NCBI GenBank assembly: GCA_900553055.1
Contig: USBV01000092.1
Span: forward strand, 1 to 6,522
Length of the DNA: 6,522 nt
DNA from: an uncultured Phascolarctobacterium sp.
GTDB taxonomy: Bacteria > Bacillota > Negativicutes > Acidaminococcales > Acidaminococcaceae
Reading direction: 5' to 3'
Shown: positions 1 to 6,337 of the stretch, piece after piece
Numbering within the stretch: position 1 is the first letter of the stretch
Layout of the letters: every line of letters begins with the position of its first letter
Made by a program: the position numbers and the translations under genes
The notes under the pieces: model-generated
What the model saw: the letters and a program-made list of their open reading frames with translations, nothing else
Told to the model about the DNA's origin: nothing
The model's database searches: none

Positions 1-17
1 CCACGCACCCCAGATTA

Positions 18-54
18 TGTCAACACCTTTTTCGTAACTTTTTTAACAAATTTT
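18..54 (-). promoter_or_regulatory. Upstream half of a probable leftward promoter, cut by the window edge
   Basis: Read on the minus strand, positions 23-18 give a perfect -35 hexamer TTGACA. It is preceded by three A-tracts (complements of 51-54, 39-44 and 28-32) spaced about 10-11 bp apart, which resembles an UP element or curved DNA. Exactly 17 bp remain between the hexamer and the window edge, so the -10 would begin just outside. Such architecture is typical of strong promoters, including those of stable RNA genes. This is inference from half a promoter; the gene served is not visible. Confidence 0.4.
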
Positions 55-179
55 GCGTAAACACTTGGCTGCGTTGCAATCTAAAGCACTTTGTATACAG
101 GCTTTAAGGTACATGAAAATTCTCAAAAAATCTTTTCCATATCCCTCAAAACGTGCCCTAAATTACTAAATATACACTG

Positions 180-211
180 AAAAAGGCGTCATAAATTACT
201 TCACAACGCCT
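180..211 (-). terminator. Intrinsic terminator of the radical SAM gene
   Basis: On the minus strand the sequence folds as AGGCGTTGTGAA, loop GTAA, TTTATGACGCCT (12 pairs including three G-U), followed by a short run of T (complement of 183-180). It lies about 30 nt after the stop codon of the radical SAM gene. The plus strand has no T-run after the hairpin, so it should act leftward only. The outer six pairs are the strong part of the stem. Confidence 0.7.
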
Positions 212-242
212 AAAAGTATATGTTTAAATTAAAAGCATCTTA

Positions 243-1949
243 TTATAAACAGTCTAGCTCTACAATCTTCTTCTCGCCAGCGGAATTGTCTACTAAAACA
301 TAAAACTCCCCTGCCCTACCATCACTCCAATGATATTTAAAAAGCTCAATAGGATAGGTTTTATTGATTTGTCTCCAGCTTGAGAATTTATAGGCTGGTA
401 CGTACTGATGCACCAATTCTTCATTACGCCAAAAAGCGGAAACCTTATCAAAAATGAACTCATTCTGCCAGTTTAGCCAAGCAGGGCGCCAACCGGGAAG
501 AGCAACAAAAACATCATAGCGTAAAATCTCCAGTAATTCATCCGCATGAGTATCACAATTCTCTCTAATATAATGTGCTAGTATTTCTGCCACACCCTTT
601 GCATTATGAGTCTGCGGATAATACCCACGCGCAACCCACCAATTTGTTAGCTTTGTATAAAAAGCAAAGGGCTTTAGTCCCTCCATACGCATTAAAGCAG
701 AAAGAATATTGGAGAAGACACCACTATTCCCTGTTTGGTCCAGCACATTTTCTACTCTTTTCAAAAATTGCATATCCTCATATGGCATATATTTCGTGGC
801 CAATATTTCATAAGGAGGCTCATCCATAAACAGCAAGCCATGTTCCTTGGTCTCCAGCTCCATCTGACTCCCTGGCAATACCTTTAAAAAGCCTAGCTGC
901 AGCATATGCGCATTCAGTCCATAAACATCATCAAAGGACTTGCCAAAGGTTGGCAAATCTTCATAGGGAAGCCCAGCAATCAAATCCACATGGATATGCA
1001 TATTACCCATAGCTAGCAAACGGCGCACGTTACTAGCTAGTTTTTCCCAATTATCCTGGCGATTAATAGCCTCTAGCGTTGGCTTATGCGTGCTTTGAAT
1101 GCCAATTTCCAATTGGAAACGTCCCTTGGGCACGGTTGCCAAAAAGTCGAGCACCTTCTCCGTTAAAATATCTGCTTTTATTTCAAAATGGAAGGTCGCT
1201 TCGGTCTTAGCACTAGCCAAGTGCTGCATCATTGGCAGAAAATATTTCTCATCCAGATTATAGGTTCTATCCACAAATTTTACCAAGGGTGCACCCGCGG
1301 CAATAAAGCGATCTAAATCTGCCAAAACTAGGTCTAAGGGGCGCTTGCGCACGCTGCGGGAAATACCGCTTAAGCAATAGGCACAATTAAAGGGACAGCC
1401 CCGCGTTGCTTCGTAATATACAATTTTATGCTCGGCTATTACCTGCTGCAAATCAGGATAAGGAAAGGGCAAAATGCTTAGATCATCGATTACAGTTGTA
1501 TCTCCGTTTAAGCGCACCTCATCGCCAACCTTATAAGCAATATGTGCAGGGATTGCATCCTTTTGCTCCAAGCTTTGCAAAAGCCGGCTAAAGCAAAGCT
1601 CTCCCTCACCCTGTACAATGTAATCAATTCCAGGCTGCTCAGTAAAAATGCGCTCAGCTGCAAAGGCAACCTCCGGGCCACCTACAACGATGACTGCCTC
1701 AGGACGCAGCTTACGCAGCATTGCAATTAACTGCATCACAAAGGGTTTATTCCAAATATGCACCGAAAAACCATAAACATCTACCTTGCCCACCATAATT
1801 TTCTCAAGCACATCCAATATATTGGAATTAATAGTTTCCTCTAATAGCTGCACCTGATGCCCCTGTTGCTTGGCGTATTCGCCCACATAACGTAACCCCA
1901 AACCCGTATGAATATATTTACTATTGATTGTTGTTAAAAGTACTCGCAT
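243..1949 (-). CDS. B12-binding-type radical SAM protein, DUF4080-like C-terminus
   Basis: This is a probable cytoplasmic iron-sulfur enzyme that cleaves S-adenosylmethionine to start radical chemistry; its substrate is unknown. The 568-aa protein opens with a Rossmann-like cobalamin-binding-type domain (about 1-140: MRVLLTTINSKYIH at the start and VVGGPEV at 88-94). A radical SAM core follows, with the [4Fe-4S] motif CxxxCxxC at Cys185, Cys189 and Cys192 (RGCPFNCAYC) and later strand motifs such as QLEIGIQS and HVDLIAGLP. The C-terminal region of roughly 200 residues matches my memory of DUF4080. The usual DxHxxG cobalamin ligand motif is not evident, so B12 binding is uncertain. I chose the ATG at 1949 over one 51 nt upstream because AAGAGG (1962-1957) lies 7 nt before it and the family motif begins there. 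It is transcribed alone, divergent from pepF, and ends at its own terminator. Family assignment is firm; function is not known. Confidence 0.88.
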   Translation of the reverse strand: MRVLLTTINSKYIHTGLGLRYVGEYAKQQGHQVQLLEETINSNILDVLEKIMVGKVDVYGFSVHIWNKPFVMQLIAMLRKLRPEAVIVVGGPEVAFAAERIFTEQPGIDYIVQGEGELCFSRLLQSLEQKDAIPAHIAYKVGDEVRLNGDTTVIDDLSILPFPYPDLQQVIAEHKIVYYEATRGCPFNCAYCLSGISRSVRKRPLDLVLADLDRFIAAGAPLVKFVDRTYNLDEKYFLPMMQHLASAKTEATFHFEIKADILTEKVLDFLATVPKGRFQLEIGIQSTHKPTLEAINRQDNWEKLASNVRRLLAMGNMHIHVDLIAGLPYEDLPTFGKSFDDVYGLNAHMLQLGFLKVLPGSQMELETKEHGLLFMDEPPYEILATKYMPYEDMQFLKRVENVLDQTGNSGVFSNILSALMRMEGLKPFAFYTKLTNWWVARGYYPQTHNAKGVAEILAHYIRENCDTHADELLEILRYDVFVALPGWRPAWLNWQNEFIFDKVSAFWRNEELVHQYVPAYKFSSWRQINKTYPIELFKYHWSDGRAGEFYVLVDNSAGEKKIVELDCL

Positions 1950-2007
1950 AATCCTGCCTCTTTTTACAAAGTATACATATTGAAGCTCCAAAAAGCTCAC
2001 TTAATTA

Positions 2008-2016
2008 TGCTATAAT
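2008..2016 (+). promoter_or_regulatory. Extended -10 promoter of pepF
   Basis: The sequence TGCTATAAT is a perfect -10 hexamer (2011-2016) with the TGn extension one base upstream. No good -35 is present at 16-18 bp spacing, which fits an extended -10 promoter. Transcription would start near 2023, about 35 nt before the start codon. Confidence 0.6.
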
Positions 2017-2043
2017 AATAAAGTATACCACTGTTTTTTGCAA
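2015..2043 (-). promoter_or_regulatory. Candidate promoter for the radical SAM gene
   Basis: Read leftward, TTGCAA (2043-2038) and TATTAT (2020-2015) are separated by 17 bp, which would give a 5' leader of about 60 nt. The -35 matches consensus at four of six positions and the -10 at five of six. The -35 overlaps the pepF ribosome binding site and the -10 overlaps the pepF -10. A competing -10, TATACT at 1975-1970, is nearer the gene but lacks a good -35. Confidence 0.35.
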
Positions 2044-2047
2044 GGAG
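2042..2047 (+). promoter_or_regulatory. Ribosome binding site of pepF
   Basis: AAGGAG lies 9 nt before the ATG at 2057. It is a strong Shine-Dalgarno match and fixes the pepF start. It also overlaps the candidate -35 of the divergent gene. Confidence 0.8.
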
Positions 2048-2056
2048 TTGAACTGA

Positions 2057-3883
2057 ATGACTGATAAAAAAATACAAATCCCCGTCCACGGCAGCAATGT
2101 GAGCCGTGCTGATATTCCTGAAGCTTGTAAATGGCATGTCCAGGACATATATGTTGATGAAGCTGCTTGGCACAAGGCTTGTGCTGAATTTAAGGAGCTG
2201 CTCCCCCAGCTCAAGGCTATGCAGGGCACCTTAACAACTGGTCAAGCTATTTATGCTGCTCTAAATTTGCAGGCTGAAATGTCTCAGCTAATGGATAAGA
2301 TTTATGCCTATGCCCGTTTGCAGCAGGATGCTGATAACACCGACCAGCATATGCAGGCTCTTTCCGGCGAAGCAGAAGGCTTGGCTGCTGATTTTTCTAA
2401 TGCTAATAGCTTTATTGAAGCCGAAATGCTAGCTTTGGGCAAGAAAAAGGTAGAAGCCTTGCTTGCCAGCGAGCCCATTTTGGCTGAGTATAAATTCTAT
2501 ATCGAAAACCTGCTGCGCTTAGCGGACCATGTTTTGAGTGCCGATAAAGAAGCAATTTTTGCCCAAAGTCATCTGGCAACCTGCTCCGCCGCCAATGCCT
2601 TCCGTGCTTTAGTTAGCGCTGATATGGAGTTTCCTCCCATCACCGATGGTGAAGGCAAGCCAGCGCTAGTCAGTGAAGGTAATTATATTTTAAATATGTC
2701 CTCCAGCGATAGAACCCTGCGTAAAAATTCCTTTCAGGGCCTTATGGGGACCTATCACAAGTTTCGTAACACCTTAGCTACAACCTTAACAGGCAGTGCC
2801 CGTACGGCCTTATTCTTCGCTAAAACCCACAATTATGAGGACACCTTGACCTCTGCTTTGGCTCAGGATAATATTCCTACCAGCCTTTACGATGGCTTAA
2901 TCCAAGCTGTGCATGATAATTTTGCGCCCTTGCATGATTATATGCAGCTAAAAAAGGATGTGCTTGGCTACGACAAGCTGCATCCCTATGATATATATGT
3001 TCCCTTAGCCAAGGCTGCCGATAGCTTTGCCTGCGATTTTCCCGCAGCCTGCGCTCATGTAGAGGCTGCCCTGGCTCCTTTGGGTGAAGATTATGTGGCT
3101 ACCTTGCATAAAGGCTTGACCAGCGGTTGGATTGATGTATATGAAAACAAGGGCAAGCGCTCCGGTGCTTATTCCTGGGGCGTGTATGGAGTTCATCCCT
3201 TCGTTTTGTTGAACTACCAAAAACGCTACAGCAGCATCTCCACTATTGCCCACGAAATGGGCCACGCCCTGCACAGCTACTACAGCTCGCAAAACCAAAC
3301 CTATGTGAACAGCGAATATACTATTTTCTGTGCTGAGGTTGCCTCCACTACTAATGAGAATTTACTGTTGGAGTACACCTTAGCTCAAGCCACTGATGAA
3401 CAAAAGGTATATCTGTTAAACCAATTCTTAGAACAAGTGCGCACCACAGTTTATCGCCAAGTGCAATTTGCTGAATTCGAAAAATTTATTCATAGCGAAG
3501 TCACAGCCGGTCGCAGCCTGCAAGCAGAAAAGCTGGAAAAATATTGGCTCCAAAGTAATCAAGACTACTATGGTCCTGCACTGACGGTAGATAAGGAGCT
3601 TGCAAGTGAATGGTCCCGCATTCCCCATTTCTACACTCCCTTCTATGTTTATAAATACGCTACTGGCTACAGTGCAGCTACTGCCTTCGCCAGCGCTATC
3701 TTAAGTGGTCAGCCTGGCGCAGTCGATAAATACTTGGGCTTCCTCAAGGCTGGTGGCAGCGATTACTCTCTCAATATCTTGAAAAATGCAGGTGTTGACT
3801 TAACCACTCCTGCACCAGTAACCATTACCCTGCAAAAGTTTGCAGTCAAGCTCCAAGAGCTCAAGGCACTGCTTGGGAAATAA
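2057..3883 (+). CDS. pepF: Oligoendopeptidase F, M3-family zinc metallopeptidase
   Basis: This is a cytoplasmic zinc endopeptidase that cuts short peptides, probably in peptide recycling. The 608-aa length is the usual size for bacterial PepF. The N-terminal part carries the family's opening (IPEACKWHVQDIYVDEAAW at about 20-38) and a helical region. The catalytic domain covers roughly residues 205-595 and contains HEMGH at 399-403, where His399 and His403 bind zinc and Glu400 is the catalytic base. Glu427 in FCAEVAST is the expected third zinc ligand. The HFYTPFYVYKYATGYSAA segment (524-541) matches the conserved substrate-binding region near the C-terminus. There is no signal peptide or membrane segment, consistent with a cytoplasmic location. 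The ATG at 2057 follows a strong ribosome binding site and an extended -10 promoter, and the gene ends at a hairpin terminator, so it is probably monocistronic. All key residues are present. Exact peptide specificity cannot be read from sequence. Confidence 0.96.
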   Translation: MTDKKIQIPVHGSNVSRADIPEACKWHVQDIYVDEAAWHKACAEFKELLPQLKAMQGTLTTGQAIYAALNLQAEMSQLMDKIYAYARLQQDADNTDQHMQALSGEAEGLAADFSNANSFIEAEMLALGKKKVEALLASEPILAEYKFYIENLLRLADHVLSADKEAIFAQSHLATCSAANAFRALVSADMEFPPITDGEGKPALVSEGNYILNMSSSDRTLRKNSFQGLMGTYHKFRNTLATTLTGSARTALFFAKTHNYEDTLTSALAQDNIPTSLYDGLIQAVHDNFAPLHDYMQLKKDVLGYDKLHPYDIYVPLAKAADSFACDFPAACAHVEAALAPLGEDYVATLHKGLTSGWIDVYENKGKRSGAYSWGVYGVHPFVLLNYQKRYSSISTIAHEMGHALHSYYSSQNQTYVNSEYTIFCAEVASTTNENLLLEYTLAQATDEQKVYLLNQFLEQVRTTVYRQVQFAEFEKFIHSEVTAGRSLQAEKLEKYWLQSNQDYYGPALTVDKELASEWSRIPHFYTPFYVYKYATGYSAATAFASAILSGQPGAVDKYLGFLKAGGSDYSLNILKNAGVDLTTPAPVTITLQKFAVKLQELKALLGK

Positions 3884-3904
3884 TTGCAAATGAATACAAA
3901 AAAT

Positions 3905-3933
3905 AAACCGTCAGCACTAAGCTGACGGTTTTT
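3905..3933. terminator. Bidirectional terminator between pepF and the tRNA cluster
   Basis: An 11-bp perfect stem, AAACCGTCAGC with GCTGACGGTTT, encloses the loop ACTAA. Rightward it is followed by TT and a pyrimidine-rich stretch and ends pepF, 21 nt after its stop. Leftward the hairpin is followed by a T-rich tail (complement of 3904-3897) and lies 6 nt beyond the CCA end of tRNA-Arg. The two converging transcription units can therefore share it. Confidence 0.85.
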
Positions 3934-3938
3934 CTTCT

Positions 3939-4015
<77 letters not shown>

Positions 4016-4024
4016 ATATTAAAT

Positions 4025-4098
4025 TGGAGCGGGCGATGGGAATCGAACCCACAACATCAGCTTGGAAGGCTGAGGTTTTACCACTAAACTACACCCGC
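4025..4098 (-). tRNA. tRNA-Gly (anticodon UCC)
   Basis: This 74-nt tRNA starts GCGGGTG and ends CGCCCGC-TCCA, with an encoded CCA. The anticodon loop CTTCCAA lies between CAGC and GCTG, and the anticodon TCC (4066-4064) reads GGA and probably GGG. The T-loop is TTCGATT. It sits 7 nt after tRNA-Pro and 9 nt before tRNA-Arg, so all three are almost certainly cut from one precursor. Confidence 0.97.
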
Positions 4099-4105
4099 AT
4101 AAGTC

Positions 4106-4182
4106 TGGTCGGAGTGACAGGACTTGAACCTGCGACATCCTGATCCCAAATCAGGTGCTCTACCAAACTGAGCTACACCCCG
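4106..4182 (-). tRNA. tRNA-Pro (anticodon UGG)
   Basis: This 77-nt tRNA has acceptor stem CGGGGTG paired with CACTCCG (one G-U) and an encoded CCA. The stem CCTGA/TCAGG holds the loop TTTGGGA. The anticodon TGG (4148-4146) reads CCA and, by wobble, other proline codons. G37 after the anticodon is as expected for proline tRNAs. It is the first gene of the three-tRNA unit, just downstream of a near-consensus promoter. Confidence 0.97.
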
Positions 4183-4194
4183 GGCACGCAGTAT

Positions 4195-4223
4195 ATTATA
4201 GCATACGCTCAAATCATAGTCAA
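4195..4223 (-). promoter_or_regulatory. Sigma-A promoter of the tRNA-Pro-Gly-Arg unit
   Basis: Read leftward, TTGACT (4223-4218) and a perfect TATAAT (4200-4195) are separated by 17 bp. Transcription would start near 4188, only about 6 nt before the tRNA-Pro 5' end, so the RNase P leader is very short. The single departure from consensus is in the -35. Confidence 0.88.
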
Positions 4224-4284
4224 GCGCAACAGCTTAAACCACGCTTACGAAAGCATCTACTGCTCAGTAAAGTATATAATATAT

Positions 4285-4312
4285 AAAAAACGGCTCCTCT
4301 TTCGAAGAACCG
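4285..4312 (-). terminator. Intrinsic terminator of tRNA-Leu
   Basis: On the minus strand the sequence forms CGGTTCTT, loop CGAAAG, AGGAGCCG, followed by six T (complement of 4290-4285). It is 10 nt after the tRNA-Leu CCA end and upstream of the next tRNA promoter. This makes tRNA-Leu a separate transcription unit from the three tRNAs that follow. Confidence 0.85.
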
Positions 4313-4322
4313 CGGAATATCT

Positions 4323-4409
4323 TGGTGCCGAAGGCCGGACTCGAACCGGCACGAGCGTGAACCCGCTTGATTTTGAGTCAAGTGCGTCTGCCAATTCCGC
4401 CACTTCGGC
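4323..4409 (-). tRNA. tRNA-Leu (anticodon CAA)
   Basis: This 87-nt tRNA has the long variable arm typical of leucine tRNAs (class II), acceptor stem GCCGAAG paired with CTTCGGC and an encoded CCA. The stem CTTGA/TCAAG holds the loop CTCAAAA. The anticodon CAA (4375-4373) reads UUG. The T-loop is TTCGAGT. The gene has its own promoter, a hairpin-forming leader and its own terminator. Confidence 0.97.
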
Positions 4410-4417
4410 GTTTCAAG

Positions 4418-4436
4418 GTTCCGATTCGTTCGGAAC
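4418..4436 (-). other. Hairpin in the tRNA-Leu precursor leader
   Basis: The minus strand reads GTTCCGA, loop ACGAA, TCGGAAC, a perfect 7-bp stem. It lies between the predicted transcription start (about 4437) and the tRNA 5' end (4409), so nearly the whole leader is this hairpin plus 8 nt. It is not followed by a T-run and cannot be an intrinsic terminator. It may protect the 5' end or assist processing; that role is inferred. Confidence 0.6.
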
Positions 4437-4443
4437 AAGTAGT

Positions 4444-4472
4444 ATTATACTAGAGCTACATCCATTTGTCAA
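4444..4472 (-). promoter_or_regulatory. Consensus sigma-A promoter of tRNA-Leu
   Basis: Read leftward, TTGACA (4472-4467) and TATAAT (4449-4444) both match consensus perfectly, with a 17-bp spacer. The region upstream is A/T-rich. This is among the strongest promoters a housekeeping polymerase can recognise, as expected for a stable RNA. Confidence 0.92.
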
Positions 4473-4528
4473 CAGTTTTTTAGAATATTTTTCAAGAAAT
4501 TTTGTACTTAAACTATCTCTGTATAATA

Positions 4529-4560
4529 TAAAAAAGCAGATAAGCCAAAGCTTATCTGCT
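4529..4560 (-). terminator. Intrinsic terminator of the NlpC/P60 gene
   Basis: On the minus strand AGCAGATAAGC, loop TTTG, GCTTATCTGCT form a perfect 11-bp stem followed by a run of T (complement of 4534-4529). It is 16 nt after the stop codon and upstream of the tRNA-Leu promoter. It closes the envelope-gene transcripts before the tRNA genes. Confidence 0.92.
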
Positions 4561-4576
4561 CTTATTATCTTTAATA

Positions 4577-5248
4577 TTACTTCAAAACTCGGCAAGCACC
4601 ATAATAACGTGCGCCCCAGTAGCCAGTAAAGGCAGAAGCAACCGCTACACCAGTGCTGGTGCCGGCATGAATAAAGTTGCCGTTACCAATATAAATACCA
4701 CAGTGAGAAGCACCGGGCTCATAGGTGGTAAAAAAGATTAAATCGCCAGGACGCAGCTGACTCATGGAAATCTTTTTACCATAATAGAACTGACTATCGG
4801 CAGTACGAGGCAGATAAACGCCTGCACGCTTAAAAGCATATTGGGTAAAGCCAGAGCAGTCAAAGCCATAGGGACTGGTGCCGCCAAATACATATGGAGT
4901 ACCGATGACACTATAAGCCGCACGCAAAATATTTCTTACAGTATTTTGGGCACGGTTAGGAGGCAGCTCCTTGTTCATCAGCGCTCTATAGGTAGCGGAA
5001 CCAACAACACCATCAACCTCCAAGCCTTGCGCAGCCTGAAAAGCTTTAATGGCCTTTTCTGTAGCCGGACCAAACTCACCATCAAGAGTACCTACAGTAT
5101 AATTAAGTTCAACTAATCTTTTTTGTATTGCTAAAACTTCTTCGCCATCGTCACCACGTTGAAAGGAAGCAAACGCACTAACCGAGCCCACCATTGTGAA
5201 GAGCACAGTTAAGCAAAGTGTTATTACTTTCTTTTTAAACAACCGCAT
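4577..5248 (-). CDS. Secreted NlpC/P60 peptidoglycan endopeptidase with PG-binding domain
   Basis: This is a probable exported cysteine peptidase that cuts peptide stems of peptidoglycan. The 223-aa protein begins with a signal peptide: MRLFKKK, a hydrophobic stretch to about residue 23, and a likely cut after SAFA at 27. A PG_binding_1 domain follows (about 28-92; RGDDGEEVLAIQKRL, then DGEFGPATEKAIKAFQ). The NlpC/P60 domain spans about 103-223. Its catalytic Cys131 lies in FDCSGF, His182 in ASHCGIYIG, and the third polar residue is probably His194 in FIHAG. I chose the ATG at 5248 because GAAAGG (5260-5255) lies 6 nt upstream; the ATG at 5254 touches that site, and the one at 5290 would put the start upstream of the promoter's start point. 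It has its own promoter and terminator. Likely roles are wall turnover or daughter-cell separation; which bond it cuts cannot be told from sequence. Confidence 0.93.
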   Translation of the reverse strand: MRLFKKKVITLCLTVLFTMVGSVSAFASFQRGDDGEEVLAIQKRLVELNYTVGTLDGEFGPATEKAIKAFQAAQGLEVDGVVGSATYRALMNKELPPNRAQNTVRNILRAAYSVIGTPYVFGGTSPYGFDCSGFTQYAFKRAGVYLPRTADSQFYYGKKISMSQLRPGDLIFFTTYEPGASHCGIYIGNGNFIHAGTSTGVAVASAFTGYWGARYYGACRVLK

Positions 5249-5278
5249 CCACATCCTTTCAATTTCAAGTACGCTTCT

Positions 5279-5307
5279 ATTATAGCACAAAAATTAGCTT
5301 CTGTAAA
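5279..5307 (-). promoter_or_regulatory. Sigma-A promoter of the NlpC/P60 gene
   Basis: Read leftward, TTTACA (5307-5302) and a perfect TATAAT (5284-5279) are separated by 17 bp. Transcription would start near 5272 and give a leader of about 24 nt. It falls in the gap after the glycosyltransferase stop codon, so this gene does not depend on the upstream one. Confidence 0.85.
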
Positions 5308-5344
5308 ATCTAATTAAGATAATTATTTCCCGCTCTAGCTAATC

Positions 5345-6289
5345 CTAAATTTTGTTGCTTTCTTTACATTTTATATGGCGTGCTACCAAATATAGTGGTC
5401 GATGCTTTATTTCTTCAAAGATACGACCTATATATTCGCCTAAAATGCCAATGCCAACCAGCTGAATACCGCCCAAAAAGAGCACGCTGACAGTCGTAGT
5501 TGCCCAGCCGGGAACCGCATCATCAATAATAAATTTTACATAAAAAACGTGTCCCAGTAGCAAAAGACTGCACATACCAAAGACCAAGCCAATATAAAAG
5601 GCCCAGCGCAACGGCAAATTAGAAAAAGCGGTGATACCATCTAGAGCAAAATGCAACATTTTGTGTAAATTAAACTTTGATTGGCCTGCAAAACGCGGCG
5701 GTGCTACAAATTCCATCACAGCCACATTGAAGCCTAACGTCGTAATCAAGCCACGAATAAAGCGAGCGCGTTCGCGGTATTGCTTAAAAGCATCCACTGC
5801 AATCCTATCCATCAAACGAAAATCGCTACCGCCCGGAGTTATTTCCACCTTGGACATGGCATTGATCAGCTTATAATAGACGCTAGAGGTAATATTTTTG
5901 AAAAAGCCTGCATCCTCAGTAGCCATACGCTTAGTTTGCACAATTTCATTTCCCGCTTCCCACAGGCGCAGCATTTGCGGTATCAGCTCAGGCGGATGCT
6001 GCAAATCACCATCCATAGTGATGATGGCATCTCCCTCTGCATTATCCATACCACAGGTAATGGCCATTTGGTGACCATAGTTACGGCTCAAAAGATAAGC
6101 CTCCACATGGGCGTCCTGCTTCGCAAGCTCGTTTAAAATAACCCTACTCCTATCCTTGGAGCCATCATCTACAAAAACAATGCTATAATCATAGCCTTCT
6201 GCCTGCATAACAGCGGTAGTGCGTTTATAAAATTCAGCTAAATTTTCTTCCTCGTTAAAAACAGGAACGACTATGGATACTTTTTTCAC
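5345..6289 (-). CDS. Family 2 glycosyltransferase, GtrB/DPMS-like, membrane-anchored
   Basis: This probably transfers a sugar from a nucleotide sugar to polyprenyl phosphate at the inner face of the membrane, supplying a lipid-linked donor for envelope glycosylation. The 314-aa length fits the GtrB/ArnC/DPMS-like group. The GT-A domain (about 1-215) starts with VSIVVPVFNEEENL and carries Asp41-Asp42 (VDDGSKDRS) for nucleotide binding and the metal-binding Asp93-Gly-Asp95 (TMDGDLQHPPE). Two membrane helices follow at about 229-253 and 264-284, then a basic tail. The open frame continues upstream to an ATG at 6391, but that stretch lies in rnpB and its terminator. I therefore chose the GTG at 6289, where the family's start motif begins after GGTGA (6298-6294, 4 nt spacing). 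No promoter is evident between the rnpB terminator and this start. No clear terminator follows, so some readthrough into the NlpC/P60 gene is possible. No GtrA-type flippase is visible, so substrate and acceptor are unknown. Confidence 0.9.
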   Translation of the reverse strand: MKKVSIVVPVFNEEENLAEFYKRTTAVMQAEGYDYSIVFVDDGSKDRSRVILNELAKQDAHVEAYLLSRNYGHQMAITCGMDNAEGDAIITMDGDLQHPPELIPQMLRLWEAGNEIVQTKRMATEDAGFFKNITSSVYYKLINAMSKVEITPGGSDFRLMDRIAVDAFKQYRERARFIRGLITTLGFNVAVMEFVAPPRFAGQSKFNLHKMLHFALDGITAFSNLPLRWAFYIGLVFGMCSLLLLGHVFYVKFIIDDAVPGWATTTVSVLFLGGIQLVGIGILGEYIGRIFEEIKHRPLYLVARHIKCKESNKI

Positions 6290-6293
6290 AGCT

Positions 6294-6298
6294 TCACC
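6294..6298 (-). promoter_or_regulatory. Ribosome binding site deciding the GTG start of the glycosyltransferase
   Basis: On the minus strand GGTGA matches the 16S anti-Shine-Dalgarno tail over five bases and lies 4 nt before the GTG at 6289. There is no in-frame ATG between the rnpB terminator and the conserved N-terminal motif. The site lies only about 9 nt beyond the terminator T-run. Confidence 0.55.
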
Positions 6299-6307
6299 AA
6301 CATTCTT

Positions 6308-6332
6308 AAAAAAAGGCTGCCCTAAGGCAGCC
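6308..6332 (-). terminator. Intrinsic terminator of rnpB
   Basis: On the minus strand GGCTGCC, loop TTAG, GGCAGCC form a perfect GC-rich 7-bp stem followed by seven T (complement of 6314-6308). It lies just after the RNase P RNA 3' end and only 18 nt before the start codon of the glycosyltransferase. Confidence 0.92.
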
Positions 6333-6337
6333 GTGCT

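Noticed and set aside
82..106. Inverted repeat TAAAGC...GCTTTA around a GTATAC
   Set aside because: The six-pair AT-rich stem with a 13-nt loop and no T-run is too weak for a terminator and no other role is supported.
1950..2000. Upstream ATG at 2000 for the radical SAM protein
   Set aside because: It would add 17 residues with no family similarity, and the Shine-Dalgarno site points to the ATG at 1949.
1968..2029. Repeated AAAGTATAC at 1968-1976 and 2021-2029, suggesting an operator
   Set aside because: The motif is short and AT-rich, easily arises by chance, and one copy may simply be a -10-like element; there is no third copy in proper spacing to support a regulator site.
4220..4629. Small open frames across the tRNA genes and spacers
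   Set aside because: They overlap tRNA genes, promoters and terminators and show no ribosome binding site or recognisable protein motif.
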